A stretch of 64,000 nt of DNA from the NCBI RefSeq assembly GCF_010730355.1, contig NZ_AP022576.1:4650001-4714000 (forward strand), in the 5' to 3' direction. This stretch comes from Mycobacterium florentinum (GTDB lineage: Bacteria > Actinomycetota > Actinomycetes > Mycobacteriales > Mycobacteriaceae). How positions within the stretch are numbered: the first letter of the stretch is position 1; each line of letters opens with the position of its first letter. The notes under the pieces were generated by a model. It did no database searches. It was not told the origin of the DNA and saw only the letters and a program-made list of their open reading frames with translations. Positions 17,937 through 27,754 of the stretch are shown in pieces. Position numbers and translations under genes: made by a program.

Positions 17937-18257
17937 CTACGGGCAGTACGTCGATACCGCGAGGTTCACCATGGACGTGACGTCGCCGAAGTTGATCCCG
18001 CGCGGGCCCAAGGTGTTGTGGACGTCGTCCGCAATCTGTTGTGACGACCAGCCGTTCCACCGATCGGCACAGATGTGGTGTGCCATAAAGAGGATGTCGC
18101 CGTCCTCATTCGGCGGCCAGGTGAATCCGAGGGCACGCATCTGGGCCAGGAACGAGGCGTCGACGGCGTCCGCCGCCGCAACCGAAGCGGTGGACACCAG
18201 GGCGGCGCCAACGATCAGCGGTGCGGAAAGTCTGCCCAGCCAGCGAGGTGAAGGCAT
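17937..18257 (-). CDS. Secreted DUF732 domain protein
   Basis: The 106-residue protein has a signal peptide (LIVGAALVSTASVAAADA) and a DUF732 domain: ASFLAQMRALGFTW, then helices containing MAHHICADRWNGWSSQQIADD and ending in STYCP; the two Cys residues are the conserved DUF732 pair. DUF732 proteins are small, helical, exported mycobacterial proteins of unknown role. The start MPSPRWLG was taken because an AAGGAAC site precedes it; the longer frame adds a 31-residue basic leader without signal-peptide character. Confidence 0.85.
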   Translation of the reverse strand: MPSPRWLGRLSAPLIVGAALVSTASVAAADAVDASFLAQMRALGFTWPPNEDGDILFMAHHICADRWNGWSSQQIADDVHNTLGPRGINFGDVTSMVNLAVSTYCP

Positions 18258-18398
18258 TTGATGCTGTTCCTTCTTTCTCCGCGTCCGCGGTCGCGTAAGT
18301 GTGCGAGCCCAAAGCGGCGCAAATATGAAGAATAGAGAAATCTTGGACAACGCACATGGAACAGCTAAACAAGTGAAGGTTCGGTTGTCAGTACGCCT

Positions 18399-18620
18399 TT
18401 AGGGCTTGGGCGTTGGGGTTGCCGCACCCCCATACAAGCAGTCACGAAGTTCCTGAGTGCCTGGGGCGAAGTCGAATCCGCAGTTGCATTCGCGAGCGTC
18501 CTTGGGCGAGAGGCCATTGCAATAGTCGGTGCCGGCCGAGGCCGATGGTGCGGTCCACATAACACCAGCCGCCAGCGTTGCCGCTGCGCCGACCGTGGCC
18601 ATCAATACTCTCGTCTTCAT
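18399..18620 (-). CDS. Small secreted Cys-containing protein
   Basis: The 73-residue protein starts at MKTRVLMATVGAAAT behind an AAAGGAA site. A signal peptide ends near SASA; the mature part is about 45 residues with four Cys (YCNGL, ECNCGF, DCLYG) and a Pro/Thr tail. The Cys spacing suggests two disulfides in the cell envelope. I do not recognise the family beyond its similarity in style to other short mycobacterial exported proteins. Confidence 0.7.
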   Translation of the reverse strand: MKTRVLMATVGAAATLAAGVMWTAPSASAGTDYCNGLSPKDARECNCGFDFAPGTQELRDCLYGGAATPTPKP

Positions 18621-18735
18621 GCTCGGATTCCTTTTCTCTGGATACATTCCAGAGAAGCTTCTCATTGGAATCGACTTGGTGCAGCGCTACTTCCGTTCAG
18701 CGGGCGTGTGACATCTCCTGCTGTCCTGCCTCGCG

Positions 18736-19098
18736 TTAGCTCATGGAATAACACTGGACCAAGGTCACGCCGTCGGTGTCGAGCTTGCCGGTCTGCGTGT
18801 CCTTAACGGTTCCGTTGACGCTGAGTTGGCAAGACGCGGGCTTGCCTTTGGTGCTTGCGGTCACCGAAAGCATCTGAGAGGCGTTCTTGACCGTGAATGT
18901 GAAGGACCACGGAGCGGTCGGATTGGTCAGAATCACCTGCTGGCCCGTGGTTGGGTCGTCGTACACCACCCTTAGGAGCGGGTCGTCCGAAGTCACGGTG
19001 TATGCGACGGTATCGCCAACAGCGGCCCCGGCACCGGGTGAGGTCAACAGCGAAGCCCCCACCGACAGCGTGGCGGCCACAGCAAAGTGTGCTCTCAT
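18736..19098 (-). CDS. Secreted MmpS-like domain protein
   Basis: The 120-residue protein has a signal peptide (FAVAATLSVGASLLTSPGAGA) followed by a domain resembling the soluble core of MmpS proteins: AYTVTSDDPLLRVVYDD, VILTNPTAPWSFTF, LSVTAST, and CQLSVNGTVKDTQTG ending in a second Cys. MmpS proteins normally keep an N-terminal membrane anchor and assist MmpL lipid exporters. Here the anchor looks cleavable and no mmpL is adjacent, so a standalone periplasmic role is likely. Confidence 0.7.
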   Translation of the reverse strand: MRAHFAVAATLSVGASLLTSPGAGAAVGDTVAYTVTSDDPLLRVVYDDPTTGQQVILTNPTAPWSFTFTVKNASQMLSVTASTKGKPASCQLSVNGTVKDTQTGKLDTDGVTLVQCYSMS

Positions 19099-19140
19099 CG
19101 GCTGATCGTAGCCTCAGGCGCTAGCCAACAAGCGCCATTT

Positions 19141-20370
19141 TTAGTTTCCTTTCAAAGTCAGATAGATCAGCACCACGTTCAGCACGCTCACCAGCAGCGC
19201 GACCGCCCAGCCGAGAGCCGTCGTGATCGGGTGGTTGGTGTCGCTGCCCATCAGCTTGCGGTTGCTGGTGAGCCGGACCAGCGGCAGTACCGCAAATGGA
19301 ATTCCGAACGACAGCACGACTTGTGAGATCACCAGTGAGCGGGTCGGGTCGAGACCGAATGCCAGCAGCACGACGGCCGGGCACAACGTGACCAGGCGGC
19401 GCACGATCATCGGTATCGATCGATGCAGCAGGCCCTGCATGATCATGGCGCCGGCGTAGGCGCCCACCGACGACGACGCGAGACCGGACGCGAGCAGCCC
19501 GATCGCGAAAAGCACTGCGATCGTCGGGCCCAACGTGTTGTGGATCGCGGTGTAGGCGCCGTCGATGGACGCGATGTCGGCATGGCCCTGCAGGTTGATC
19601 GCGGCGACCAGCAGCATCGCCGCGTTCACGGTCCCGGCGACGGCCATCGCCAGCACCACGTCGACGCGAGTGACCCGCAGCAGCCAGCGTCGCTCCGGCC
19701 CGGGCTCGGGATGCCCATGCCGATCCAGCACCAGACCCGAGTGCATGTACACCGCGTGCGGCATCACGGTGGCGCCCAGGATGGCGGCGGCCAGCAGCAC
19801 GCTTTCGGCACCGTGGAATCGCGGCACCAATCCGCCGAGCACCGAGTCGGACGGGGGCGTGGCGACGAAGAAACTGGCCGCGAAGCCGACCGCGATGATC
19901 AGCAGCAAGCCCGTGATGACGCGCTCGAAAATGATCTGGCCGCGACGGTCCTTGATAGTGAGCAGCAGCAACGAGATCACGCCGGTGATGACGCCGCCGA
20001 GCGGCAACGGCAGGCCGAACAGAATCTGCAGGGCGATCGCCCCACCGATGACCTCGGCGACATCGGTTGCAATCGCGACGATTTCAGCCTGCGCCCAGAA
20101 GGTCAGCCGCAGCGGGCGGCTCATCTCCTTGCCGATCGCCGAAGGCAACGAGCGCCCGGTCACCAGCCCGAGTTTGGCCGAAAGGTACTGCACCAGGCCG
20201 GCCATCACATTGGCGGCGACGATCACCCACAGCAGCAGGTAGCCGAACTGCGTGCCGGAGCTGACGTTGGCGGCGACGTTCCCCGGATCGACATAGGCAA
20301 TCGCGGCGACGAATGCCGGCCCCAGCAGATACCAGCTTGTCTTGAACGAGGCCCTGGTGTCCTGCGCCAA
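19141..20370 (-). CDS. mntH: Nramp-family divalent metal (Mn2+) transporter MntH
   Basis: The 409-residue protein has 11 membrane segments, the Nramp metal-binding motif DPGN (residues 28-31, in AYVDPGN) and the second motif MPHAVYMHS. It imports Mn2+ and related divalent metals with protons. The start is the TTG of LAQDTRASFKTSWYLL; no ATG or GTG lies in frame upstream before the sequence loses similarity to M. tuberculosis MntH. The gene order mntH followed by SDR genes and pstS matches the Rv0924c-Rv0928 region as I recall it. Confidence 0.93.
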   Translation of the reverse strand: MAQDTRASFKTSWYLLGPAFVAAIAYVDPGNVAANVSSGTQFGYLLLWVIVAANVMAGLVQYLSAKLGLVTGRSLPSAIGKEMSRPLRLTFWAQAEIVAIATDVAEVIGGAIALQILFGLPLPLGGVITGVISLLLLTIKDRRGQIIFERVITGLLLIIAVGFAASFFVATPPSDSVLGGLVPRFHGAESVLLAAAILGATVMPHAVYMHSGLVLDRHGHPEPGPERRWLLRVTRVDVVLAMAVAGTVNAAMLLVAAINLQGHADIASIDGAYTAIHNTLGPTIAVLFAIGLLASGLASSSVGAYAGAMIMQGLLHRSIPMIVRRLVTLCPAVVLLAFGLDPTRSLVISQVVLSFGIPFAVLPLVRLTSNRKLMGSDTNHPITTALGWAVALLVSVLNVVLIYLTLKGN

Positions 20371-20457
20371 CTGACCGACCTTCGTTGTGTACGTGGTACC
20401 GAATAAAAAAGTGAGGGTAGCCGATAAACGCCGACCGCCGAAGCGCGGCCTGCCGGA

Positions 20458-21171
20458 CTAGGTGGCGCCGATGCTCCCGCCGCCGTCGACCCGGACGATC
20501 TGGCCGGTGATGTAGCCGGCGTCCTCGTGCAGCAGCATGCAGATGACGTGGGCGATTTCGGTGGGGGTGCCGACGCGCTGCAACGGGATGTCCTTGAGAA
20601 CACGGGCTTCGCGCGCCGACCCGACGGGGCTGCGCTCCCGGTACATCTCGGTCTCTATAGGTCCTGGGGCCACCGCATTCACGGTGATGCCCGACGGCGC
20701 GAGTTCGCGGGCCCAGATGCGGGTCGCGGTCTCCAGAGCGCCCTTCGCGGCGGCATACGGAGTGCGCTCGTCGACGCCGGTCGTCGTCAGGCTGCTGACG
20801 TTGACGATGCGGCCCCAGCCCGCCTCGACCATGCCGGGCAGCACGGCCTGGACCACCTGCACCGCGGTGCGCACATTCATGTCGTAGGTCAGGGCCAAGT
20901 CGTCCAGGTCGATCGACCCGATGTGGCCGAACCGGGCCAGGCCGACGTTGTTGACCACGGCGTCGACCGGGCCCTCGGCGACGATCGCGTCGAGGGCGGC
21001 CGCGGTCGCGGCCCGGTCGCCCAGGTCCACCTGGACGAACTGGCCCGGGAAGTCCGGTGGTGCGCTGCGGGCCAGCCCGATCGGCTGGTAGCCGTCGGCG
21101 GCCAGGCGGTCCACGACCGCGCGACCGATTCCCTTTGACGCCCCGGTGACCAGCACTCGCCGCTTCGACAT
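20458..21171 (-). CDS. SDR family oxidoreductase (FabG-like)
   Basis: The 237-residue classical SDR has the cofactor motif TGASKGIG (residues 9-16), NNVG, active-site Ser in VNVSSLTTTG and the YAAAK catalytic Tyr/Lys, and the C-terminal GQIVRVDGGGS. It probably reduces a ketone or oxidises an alcohol with NAD(P)(H). An Arg in the second strand (LARSAPP) would favour NADPH. It lies between mntH and the reductase gene on the same strand and may be cotranscribed with the latter. Confidence 0.88.
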   Translation of the reverse strand: MSKRRVLVTGASKGIGRAVVDRLAADGYQPIGLARSAPPDFPGQFVQVDLGDRAATAAALDAIVAEGPVDAVVNNVGLARFGHIGSIDLDDLALTYDMNVRTAVQVVQAVLPGMVEAGWGRIVNVSSLTTTGVDERTPYAAAKGALETATRIWARELAPSGITVNAVAPGPIETEMYRERSPVGSAREARVLKDIPLQRVGTPTEIAHVICMLLHEDAGYITGQIVRVDGGGSIGAT

Positions 21172-21249
21172 CGCCTGCCCCTTTCGCGCCCGCGGATGCG
21201 ACCGATTAGGGCAACGCCGAAACGCCTGGGTTTAATGCCGTGCGTTCGA

Positions 21250-22326
21250 TCACCCGGGCAGGTAGAGCCCCTTGCCGGTGACCAGCGGCAGGTCGAGGGT
21301 CGTCACGATTCCCGGTGCGGCGGCCACCACCGCGGGGATCGCGTTGACCACCCGCATCGCGGTGGCCACCAGCCCCGCGTGGTTGTGGTCGCCGTTGGGG
21401 CTGCTCAGGCAGACGTCCATCGCGTAGGACGGTTCGCCGGTGATCTCGATGCGGTACGAACCGCCCTCCTGGGCGGGTTGCGGCCACTCGGGGCACAGGT
21501 CTTCGCGCAACCGGGTGACGTGTTCCAGGACGACGACGGGCTTGCCGTTGACCATGCCGAACACCTCGAAGCGCAGCGCCGCTGCGGTGCCCTTGGCGAT
21601 GTGACCCGATGCGATCTCGAAGTCCTCGGGCGCCGGGATCCGGACGTATTCCTGAGTGACGGAGTCGAGCGTGATCCCCAGACCCGCCGCTATCTGCCGG
21701 ATCACCGATCCCCACGCCAGGCTGAGCACACCGGGCTGCAGCAGCATCGGGAGCTCGTCCATCGGCTTGCCGAAGCCCATGACGTCGAACATGACCGCGG
21801 CGCTGTCGTAGGTCGCGTAGTCGACGATCTCCATGCACCGAATCTGCTGGATGCTCTGACAGGTGCCGGCCAGCGCCAGGGGAAGGAGGTCGTTGGCGAA
21901 GCCCGGGTCGATACCGTTGACGTAGAGACTCGAATTTCCTTCGCGGGCAGCATCTTCCAGCGGCTTGATGAGCTCCTCGGGGATCACTTCCCACGGGTAC
22001 TGCAAAAAGACCGGGCCGCTGCCGACGATGTTGATCCCGGCTGCCAGGACGCGCCGGTAGTCCTCGAGTGCCTCGGGCAGCCGGTTGTCGGCCAGTGCGT
22101 TGTACACCGCGCACTGTGGTCCGGTGGCAAGGACAGCGTCGAGGTCGGTGCTGGCCAGCACGCCGGTCGAATCCGCAAGTCCGGCAAGCGCTGCGGCGTC
22201 CTTGCCGGCTTTGGAATCCGATGACACCCAGACGCCGGTGAGCTCGAATTCCGGGTTGGTGATAAGCGCCCTCAGCGCGTGGATACCGACGTTGCCGGTG
22301 CCCAGTTGGACGACGGGGATGGGCAT
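21250..22326 (-). CDS. NAD(P)H-dependent amine dehydrogenase-family / DapB-like protein
   Basis: The 358-residue protein starts with a Rossmann fold PVVQLGTGNVGIHALRAL and belongs to the dihydrodipicolinate reductase-like family annotated as NAD(P)H-dependent amine dehydrogenases. The length and position match Rv0926c of M. tuberculosis as recalled. The substrate is not known for the mycobacterial members. The start MPIPVV has an AAGGAG site. It is 26 nt downstream of an SDR gene on the same strand, forming a likely two-gene operon. Confidence 0.8.
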   Translation of the reverse strand: MPIPVVQLGTGNVGIHALRALITNPEFELTGVWVSSDSKAGKDAAALAGLADSTGVLASTDLDAVLATGPQCAVYNALADNRLPEALEDYRRVLAAGINIVGSGPVFLQYPWEVIPEELIKPLEDAAREGNSSLYVNGIDPGFANDLLPLALAGTCQSIQQIRCMEIVDYATYDSAAVMFDVMGFGKPMDELPMLLQPGVLSLAWGSVIRQIAAGLGITLDSVTQEYVRIPAPEDFEIASGHIAKGTAAALRFEVFGMVNGKPVVVLEHVTRLREDLCPEWPQPAQEGGSYRIEITGEPSYAMDVCLSSPNGDHNHAGLVATAMRVVNAIPAVVAAAPGIVTTLDLPLVTGKGLYLPG

Positions 22327-22352
22327 GACTGGCTCCTTGGGGGGTCGGGCGA

Positions 22353-23144
22353 TCACAGGTCCGGGACGGGGATGTCGAGGTTGGGGTAGGTGAGGCCGCC
22401 GTCGACCTCCAGCGTCTTACCGGTCAGGAATTCGCCTGCCGGTGACGCCAAATAGACTGCCGCAGCGGCGATGTCGACCGGGTCGCCGAGTCGTCGCATT
22501 GGCGTCACCTTCTCCATCGGCTCGCGCAATTCGTCGTTGGAGGCCACCACGTCGAGTGCGGAGGTCAGGATCGAGCCGGGTGCGATCGCGTTGACCCGGA
22601 TGCGCGGGCACAGGTCCAGTGCGGACGAGCGCGTGTAGTGAGCCAGCGCGGCTTTGGCGGTGGCGTAGGCGGCGAAGCCGCGCCCGGCCAGTCGGCCCAT
22701 CGTCGAGGTGATGTTGATGATGCTGCCGCCGCCGGAGTGCTCGAGCATCAGCGGCACCGCCGCGATGGTGAGTGCGTGGGCGGTGGCGACGTTGAAGGTG
22801 AATGCGTCCTTGAGGTCTTTCGTCGAGGTGGTGAGCAACGTGTTGGGCATGGTCCCGCCGACGTTGTTGACGACGATGTCTAGTTTCCCGAAGGCTTCGA
22901 CAGCCTGCTCGGCCAGCTTCGCGGTGGCCTCGGGATGGGCCAGGTCGGCAGCGACGATGTGGGCTTTGCGACCCGCGGCGCGGACCTCTTCGGCGACGGC
23001 CTCTAGTTGGGATTCCGTGCGCGAGGCGATGAGGACGTCGGCGCCGGCTTCGGCGAACGCCACCGCTATGGCCGCCCCGAGACCACGGCCGCCACCAGTG
23101 ATGACGGCGACTTTATCGTCGAGACGGAACCTGTCAAGGATCAT
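22353..23144 (-). CDS. SDR family oxidoreductase (Rv0927c-like)
   Basis: The 263-residue classical SDR has [13 protein letters not shown], the catalytic Ser in [11 protein letters not shown] and YATAK, and a C-terminal [10 protein letters not shown]. It resembles M. tuberculosis Rv0927c in length and position upstream of the pst genes. An Arg-Thr after the second strand (IASRTES) points to NADPH preference. The start MILDRFRL follows an AGAGAGG site. It is divergent from pstS over about 240 bp. Confidence 0.88.
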   Translation of the reverse strand: MILDRFRLDDKVAVITGGGRGLGAAIAVAFAEAGADVLIASRTESQLEAVAEEVRAAGRKAHIVAADLAHPEATAKLAEQAVEAFGKLDIVVNNVGGTMPNTLLTTSTKDLKDAFTFNVATAHALTIAAVPLMLEHSGGGSIINITSTMGRLAGRGFAAYATAKAALAHYTRSSALDLCPRIRVNAIAPGSILTSALDVVASNDELREPMEKVTPMRRLGDPVDIAAAAVYLASPAGEFLTGKTLEVDGGLTYPNLDIPVPDL

Positions 23145-23383
23145 TACGGCCTCTCTTCGTTGAGTTGTCGGCCGAAACGGAAGCAAGACTGACCGTCTCG
23201 GATCGCGGCATTTCTGGAACAGGTTCTAGTTTGGCATACGGTAGTGGCGACGTGGTGTCCGCATCCCGCATCGCGGTCACGGCTGCCGAATCGCGACGGC
23301 GATTGCAACCGCTCGTGATGGCCTGCGACGATGGCTGGCGAATTCGCCCAACATCGTCTCGTTCGTACCGTCGAAGGATTGAA

Positions 23384-24496
23384 TTGAGAATCATCCGACT
23401 TGGTGCCGTCCGCTGCGTCCTGGCTACTGTCGCACTGGTGTTGTCGGCGTGTGGCCATGACAACACCGCAACTGGTGAGAAGACGACCACGCCCGCGGCG
23501 CCGGTGCGGGTGGTCTGCGGCGGCAAACCGAAGCTCAAGGGCAGTGGATCCACCGCCCAAGCGAACGCGATGACGCGGTTCGTCAAGGCGTACGAGCAGG
23601 CGTGCCCGGGTCATACGGTGAATTACCTACCCAATGGTTCGGGTTCGGGAATCAGCGAATTCACCGGCGATCAAAGTGATTTCGCCGGTTCGGACTCGAC
23701 TTTGGCGCCCGGCGAGTACGCCGCCGCGCAGCGCCGCTGCGGCTCGCCGGCGTGGCAACTGCCGGTGGTGATCGGCCCGATCGCGATCACCTACAACGTC
23801 GACGGCCTGACTTCGCTGACCCTCGACGGTCAGACCGCGGCGAGGATCTTCAACGGCGGCATCACCAGGTGGAATGACCTCGCGATCCAGGAGCTCAACC
23901 CGGGTGTCAGCCTGCCGGCCGAGCCGATTCAGGTCGTATTCCGCGGCGATGAGTCGGGGACAACGGATAATTTTCAGAAGTATCTCGACGCCACTTCCAA
24001 GGGTGCGTGGGGTAGAGGCGCCGGCAAGAAGTTCAACGGTGGTGTCGGTGAGGGCGCCAAGGGTAACGACGGGACCAGCGCGGCCGTGAAGGCCAACGAC
24101 GGGTCCATCTCTTATAACGAGTGGTCGTTTGCGCAAGCGCAACACCTGGGCACGGCCAAGATCGTCACGTCGGCGGGTCCGGACCCGGTAGCAATCAGCG
24201 CCGACTCGGTGGGCAAGACGATCTCCGGCGCCCCGATCGTCGGGCAGGGCAACGACTTGGCGCTCGACACGGCTTCGTTCTATCGCCCGAATCAGCCTGG
24301 CGCGTACCCGATCGTGTTGGCGACGTACGAGGTTGTCTGTTCGAAGTATCCCGATCCCGAGGTCGGTGCGGCCGTTAAGGCGTTCTTGCAGAGCACCATC
24401 GGTGCTGGCCAGAATGGCTTGGCCGACAACGGATATGTCCGTGTCCCGGATACGTTCATATTCCGGTTGTCAGTTGCCGTCAACGCGATCGCGTGA
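23384..24496 (+). CDS. pstS: Phosphate-binding lipoprotein PstS (first of tandem pair)
   Basis: The 370-residue periplasmic binding protein has a lipobox LVLSACG (Cys23) and PstS signatures: [52 protein letters not shown] and [11 protein letters not shown], which hold the phosphate through Ser/Thr/Asp side chains. It delivers phosphate to the PstC/PstA permease. The TTG start (MRIIRLGAV) was chosen by analogy with the tandem copy, which has the same AATTGA context. The two copies are clearly related but diverged, most strongly in the N-terminal 60 residues. Confidence 0.9.
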   Translation: MRIIRLGAVRCVLATVALVLSACGHDNTATGEKTTTPAAPVRVVCGGKPKLKGSGSTAQANAMTRFVKAYEQACPGHTVNYLPNGSGSGISEFTGDQSDFAGSDSTLAPGEYAAAQRRCGSPAWQLPVVIGPIAITYNVDGLTSLTLDGQTAARIFNGGITRWNDLAIQELNPGVSLPAEPIQVVFRGDESGTTDNFQKYLDATSKGAWGRGAGKKFNGGVGEGAKGNDGTSAAVKANDGSISYNEWSFAQAQHLGTAKIVTSAGPDPVAISADSVGKTISGAPIVGQGNDLALDTASFYRPNQPGAYPIVLATYEVVCSKYPDPEVGAAVKAFLQSTIGAGQNGLADNGYVRVPDTFIFRLSVAVNAIA

Positions 24497-24682
24497 TTGT
24501 AAGGCCTTGGCATCCCACGATTGTGAGGGGGTGGCATCGTCACGCCGAAAGACGATGGGGGGGACAAATTTTGCCGAACGTTAACCTGTTCTTACTGTAG
24601 CTTCACGGTCGCGAGGATGACGGTTGGTTTTGTAAGCTGCGGCTAGGGCTGCGGCATTCAATCGTAAAGGTGAGGAACTGAA
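24497..24682. promoter_or_regulatory. Intergenic region between the two pstS genes, possible phosphate-responsive promoter
   Basis: The 186-bp gap includes a GTTAACCTGTTC stretch at 24580-24591, which loosely recalls the GTTNACC half-sites of actinobacterial phosphate regulators (PhoP/RegX3). Only one half-site is evident, so this is a weak assignment. The gap suggests that the second pstS can be transcribed on its own. Confidence 0.25.
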
Positions 24683-25798
24683 TTGAAACTCAACCGGTTT
24701 GGCGGCTTGGTCGGGGTGTTGGCTGCTGGAACATTGGTTATCTCGGGATGTGGCAGCGACAACAATGCGACCGGAGGCAGCACGACGACCGGCGCACCGT
24801 CGGGCAAGGTGACCTGCGGTGGCACCAAGACGCTGAAGGCAAGCGGTTCGACAGCGCAGGCGAACGCGATGACGCGTTTCGTCAAGGCGTTCGAGCAGGC
24901 CTGCCCGGGTCAGACGTTGAACTACACGCCCAACGGCTCGGGCGCAGGCATTCACGAATTCACCGGTGGGCAAACCGATTTCGGCGGATCGGACTCGCCG
25001 CTGAGCCACGACGAGTACGCGGCCGCCCAAACGCGCTGCGGTGGCGCGCCGGCGTGGAACTTGCCTACGGTGTTCGGTCCGATCGCGGTCACCTTCAACA
25101 TCAACGGGGTGACCTCGCTGAACCTCGATGGTCCGAGCCTCGCGAAGATCTTCAACGGCGGTATCACCACGTGGAACGATCCCGCGATCCAGGCCATCAA
25201 CCCCGGCGCGACTTTGCCGGGCGAGCCGATCCACGTCGTGTTCCGCAGCGACGAGTCCGGGACGACGGACAACTTCCAGAAGTATCTCGATGCCGCTTCC
25301 AATGGCGGGTGGGGCAAGGGCGCCGGCAAGAAGTTCAACGGCGGTGTCGGTGAGGGCGCCAAGGGCAATGACGGCACCAGCGCCGCCGTCAAGAGCACGG
25401 AGGGGTCCATCACCTACAACGAATGGTCGTTCGCGCAGGCACAACACCTGAACATGGCCAAGATCGTCACGTCGGCGGGTCCGGACCCGGTAGCGATCAG
25501 CACCGATTCGGTGGGTAAGACGATCTCCGGGGCCTCGATCGTCGGCCAGGGCAACGACCTGGTCCTCGACACGATTTCGTTCTACCGGCCGAAACAGGCC
25601 GGCGCGTACCCGATCGTGTTGGCGACATACGAGGTCGTCTGCTCCAAGTATCCGGACTCGCAGGTCGGCGCGGCCGTGAAGGCATTCCTGCAGAGCACCA
25701 TCGGCCCCGGCCAGAATGGCTTGGGGGACAACGGTTACATCCCCATTCCGGACGCCTTCGGATCGAGGTTGTCGGCTGCGGTCAACGCTATTTCGTGA
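24683..25798 (+). CDS. pstS3: Phosphate-binding lipoprotein PstS3
   Basis: The 371-residue product has a TTG start with a GAGGAAC site and a lipobox LVISGCG (Cys23). The mature protein keeps [51 protein letters not shown] and [14 protein letters not shown]. It is the closer of the two copies to M. tuberculosis PstS3 (Rv0928), including the start MKLNRFG. It lies 12 nt before pstC and should be its main binding protein. Confidence 0.93.
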   Translation: MKLNRFGGLVGVLAAGTLVISGCGSDNNATGGSTTTGAPSGKVTCGGTKTLKASGSTAQANAMTRFVKAFEQACPGQTLNYTPNGSGAGIHEFTGGQTDFGGSDSPLSHDEYAAAQTRCGGAPAWNLPTVFGPIAVTFNINGVTSLNLDGPSLAKIFNGGITTWNDPAIQAINPGATLPGEPIHVVFRSDESGTTDNFQKYLDAASNGGWGKGAGKKFNGGVGEGAKGNDGTSAAVKSTEGSITYNEWSFAQAQHLNMAKIVTSAGPDPVAISTDSVGKTISGASIVGQGNDLVLDTISFYRPKQAGAYPIVLATYEVVCSKYPDSQVGAAVKAFLQSTIGPGQNGLGDNGYIPIPDAFGSRLSAAVNAIS

Positions 25799-25810
25799 TC
25801 TGAGGTCGTC

Positions 25811-26821
25811 GTGTCCGAAGGACCGCGCGTGAGTCTGTCCGGGCCAAAGCCTGGACCGGATGGGACAAAGCCTGTGCTGAAGGCGATCAACCCGCGCGCG
25901 GTGCGGCGGGGCGACCGAATATTCTCCTCGGTCGCCACCGCCGCCGGATCCACGATCGTGATCGCGATCGTGTTGATCGCGGTATTTCTGCTGATTCGTG
26001 CTACCCCGTCGCTGCGGGCGAACCACGTCAACTTCTTCACCAGCAACGAATTCGACACCACCGACGCCGAGAAGCTGGCCTTCGGCATCCATGACTTGTT
26101 GATGGTGACGTTGCTGAGTTCGATCAGTGCGCTGGCGTTGGCGGTGCCGGTCTCGATGGGGATCGCGGTTTTCCTCACGCAGTATGCCCCGGCCCGGCTG
26201 GCTCGGCCGTTCGCAGCGATGGTCGATCTACTGGCCGCGGTGCCGTCGATCATCTTCGGGTTGTGGGGAATCTCCGTGCTGGCGCCCAAACTCGAGCCGT
26301 TGGCCGAGTTTCTGAACCGCAACCTCGGATGGATATTTCTGTTCAAGCAGGGCAACGTGTCCTTGGCCGGCGGCGGCACCATCTTCACCGCCGGGATCGT
26401 GCTTTCGGTGATGATCCTGCCGATCATCACTTCGGTTGCGCGAGAAGCGTTCCGTCAAACCCCGCGTATCCAGATGGAAGCGGCCCAAGCGCTCGGCGCG
26501 ACCCGGTGGGAGGTCGTGCGAATGACCGTGCTGCCCTACGGCCGTAGCGGTGTGGTCGCCGCGTCGATGCTGGGATTGGGCCGCGCACTGGGCGAAACCG
26601 TTGCGGTGCTGATCATCTTGCGTGCGGCGGCCCGCCCGGGTAGCTGGTCGCTGTTCGACGGCGGTTACACGTTCGCCTCAAAAATCGCCTCGGCGGCATC
26701 CGAATTCAGCGAGCCGTTGCCGACTGGGGCCTATATCTCGGCGGGGTTCGCATTGTTTGTGATCACGTTCGTGGTCAACGCGGCCGCCCGCGCGATCGCC
26801 GGCGGGAAGGTCAACGCATGA
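25811..26821 (+). CDS. pstC2: Phosphate ABC transporter permease PstC
   Basis: The 336-residue GTG-start membrane protein has six or seven membrane segments, the PstC features [15 protein letters not shown], and the permease EAA loop [20 protein letters not shown], which docks on the PstB ATPase. It matches PstC2 (Rv0929) in context. It is followed by pstA with an ATGA overlap. No pstB is present in the window, so the ATPase must be encoded elsewhere. Confidence 0.93.
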   Translation: MSEGPRVSLSGPKPGPDGTKPVLKAINPRAVRRGDRIFSSVATAAGSTIVIAIVLIAVFLLIRATPSLRANHVNFFTSNEFDTTDAEKLAFGIHDLLMVTLLSSISALALAVPVSMGIAVFLTQYAPARLARPFAAMVDLLAAVPSIIFGLWGISVLAPKLEPLAEFLNRNLGWIFLFKQGNVSLAGGGTIFTAGIVLSVMILPIITSVAREAFRQTPRIQMEAAQALGATRWEVVRMTVLPYGRSGVVAASMLGLGRALGETVAVLIILRAAARPGSWSLFDGGYTFASKIASAASEFSEPLPTGAYISAGFALFVITFVVNAAARAIAGGKVNA

Positions 26822-27741
26822 GCGTCGAGGTACTGCGAGAGCCGCTCAAAGTCACGGCATTGCAACCGCTCAGTTGGCGGCGCAGGATCACCAACCACAT
26901 CGCGACGGCCCTTTTCCTCGCGTCGTTCGCCGTCGCGCTGGTACCGCTGGCCTGGTTGCTGTGGGTGGTGATCGAGCGGGGTGGCTATGCGGTCACCCAG
27001 AGGAGCTGGTGGACGCATTCGCTGCGCGGCGTGCTGCCCGAGGAGTTCGCCGGCGGGGTCTACCACGCGCTGTACGGCACGCTGATGCAAGCCGGCGTGG
27101 CTTCCCTGCTTGCCGTGCCGCTGGGCTTGATGACGGCCGTATTCCTGGTGGAATACGGCTCGGGGCGGCTGGCGCGGGTGACCACGTTCATGGTCGACGT
27201 GCTCGCCGGGGTTCCCTCGATCGTGGCGGCGCTGTTCATTTTCAGTCTGTGGATCGCCACGTTGGGGTTCCAGCAAAGCGCGTTCGCGGTGGCCCTGGCG
27301 CTGGTTCTGTTGATGCTGCCGGTCGTGGTGAGGTCCACCGAGGAGATGCTGCGGCTGGTGCCCGACGAACTGCGCGAGGCCAGTTACGCGTTGGGTGTCC
27401 CCAAGTGGAAAACGATTGTGCGAATTGTCTTTCCGATCGCGATGCCGGGGATCGTATCGGGCGTGCTGCTGTCCCTTGCGCGCGTCATCGGCGAAACCGC
27501 ACCGGTACTGGTCCTGGTCGGGTACAGCCGGTCGATCAATCTCGATATCCTCCACGGCAACATGGCCTCGCTGCCGCTACTGATCTACACCGAACTCACC
27601 AACCCGGAGCATGCGGGATTCCTGCGGGTCTGGGGCGCCGCGCTGACCTTGATAATCATCGTGGCCGCCATCAATCTCATGGCCGCGGCCTTCCGCTTCT
27701 TGAGCAGCCGACCGCGTGGAGAACGCTTCACCCGGGCGTAG
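26818..27741 (+). CDS. pstA1: Phosphate ABC transporter permease PstA
   Basis: The 307-residue integral membrane protein has six segments, [14 protein letters not shown], and the EAA loop [20 protein letters not shown]. Its ATG overlaps the pstC stop. It corresponds to PstA1 (Rv0930). With PstC it forms the channel for phosphate uptake. The stop is 13 nt from the convergent ku stop. Confidence 0.93.
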   Translation: MSVEVLREPLKVTALQPLSWRRRITNHIATALFLASFAVALVPLAWLLWVVIERGGYAVTQRSWWTHSLRGVLPEEFAGGVYHALYGTLMQAGVASLLAVPLGLMTAVFLVEYGSGRLARVTTFMVDVLAGVPSIVAALFIFSLWIATLGFQQSAFAVALALVLLMLPVVVRSTEEMLRLVPDELREASYALGVPKWKTIVRIVFPIAMPGIVSGVLLSLARVIGETAPVLVLVGYSRSINLDILHGNMASLPLLIYTELTNPEHAGFLRVWGAALTLIIIVAAINLMAAAFRFLSSRPRGERFTRA

Positions 27742-27754
27742 TCCATGCCGATGG

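Noticed and set aside
19423..20406. Plus-strand frame of 327 codons
   Set aside because: It is the exact antisense of mntH and rich in His/Arg/Gln; no homology.
24581..26092. 503-codon minus-strand frame across pstS3
   Set aside because: It is a shadow of pstS3 and pstC; repeated wording in it reflects the similarity of the two pstS genes, not a real protein.
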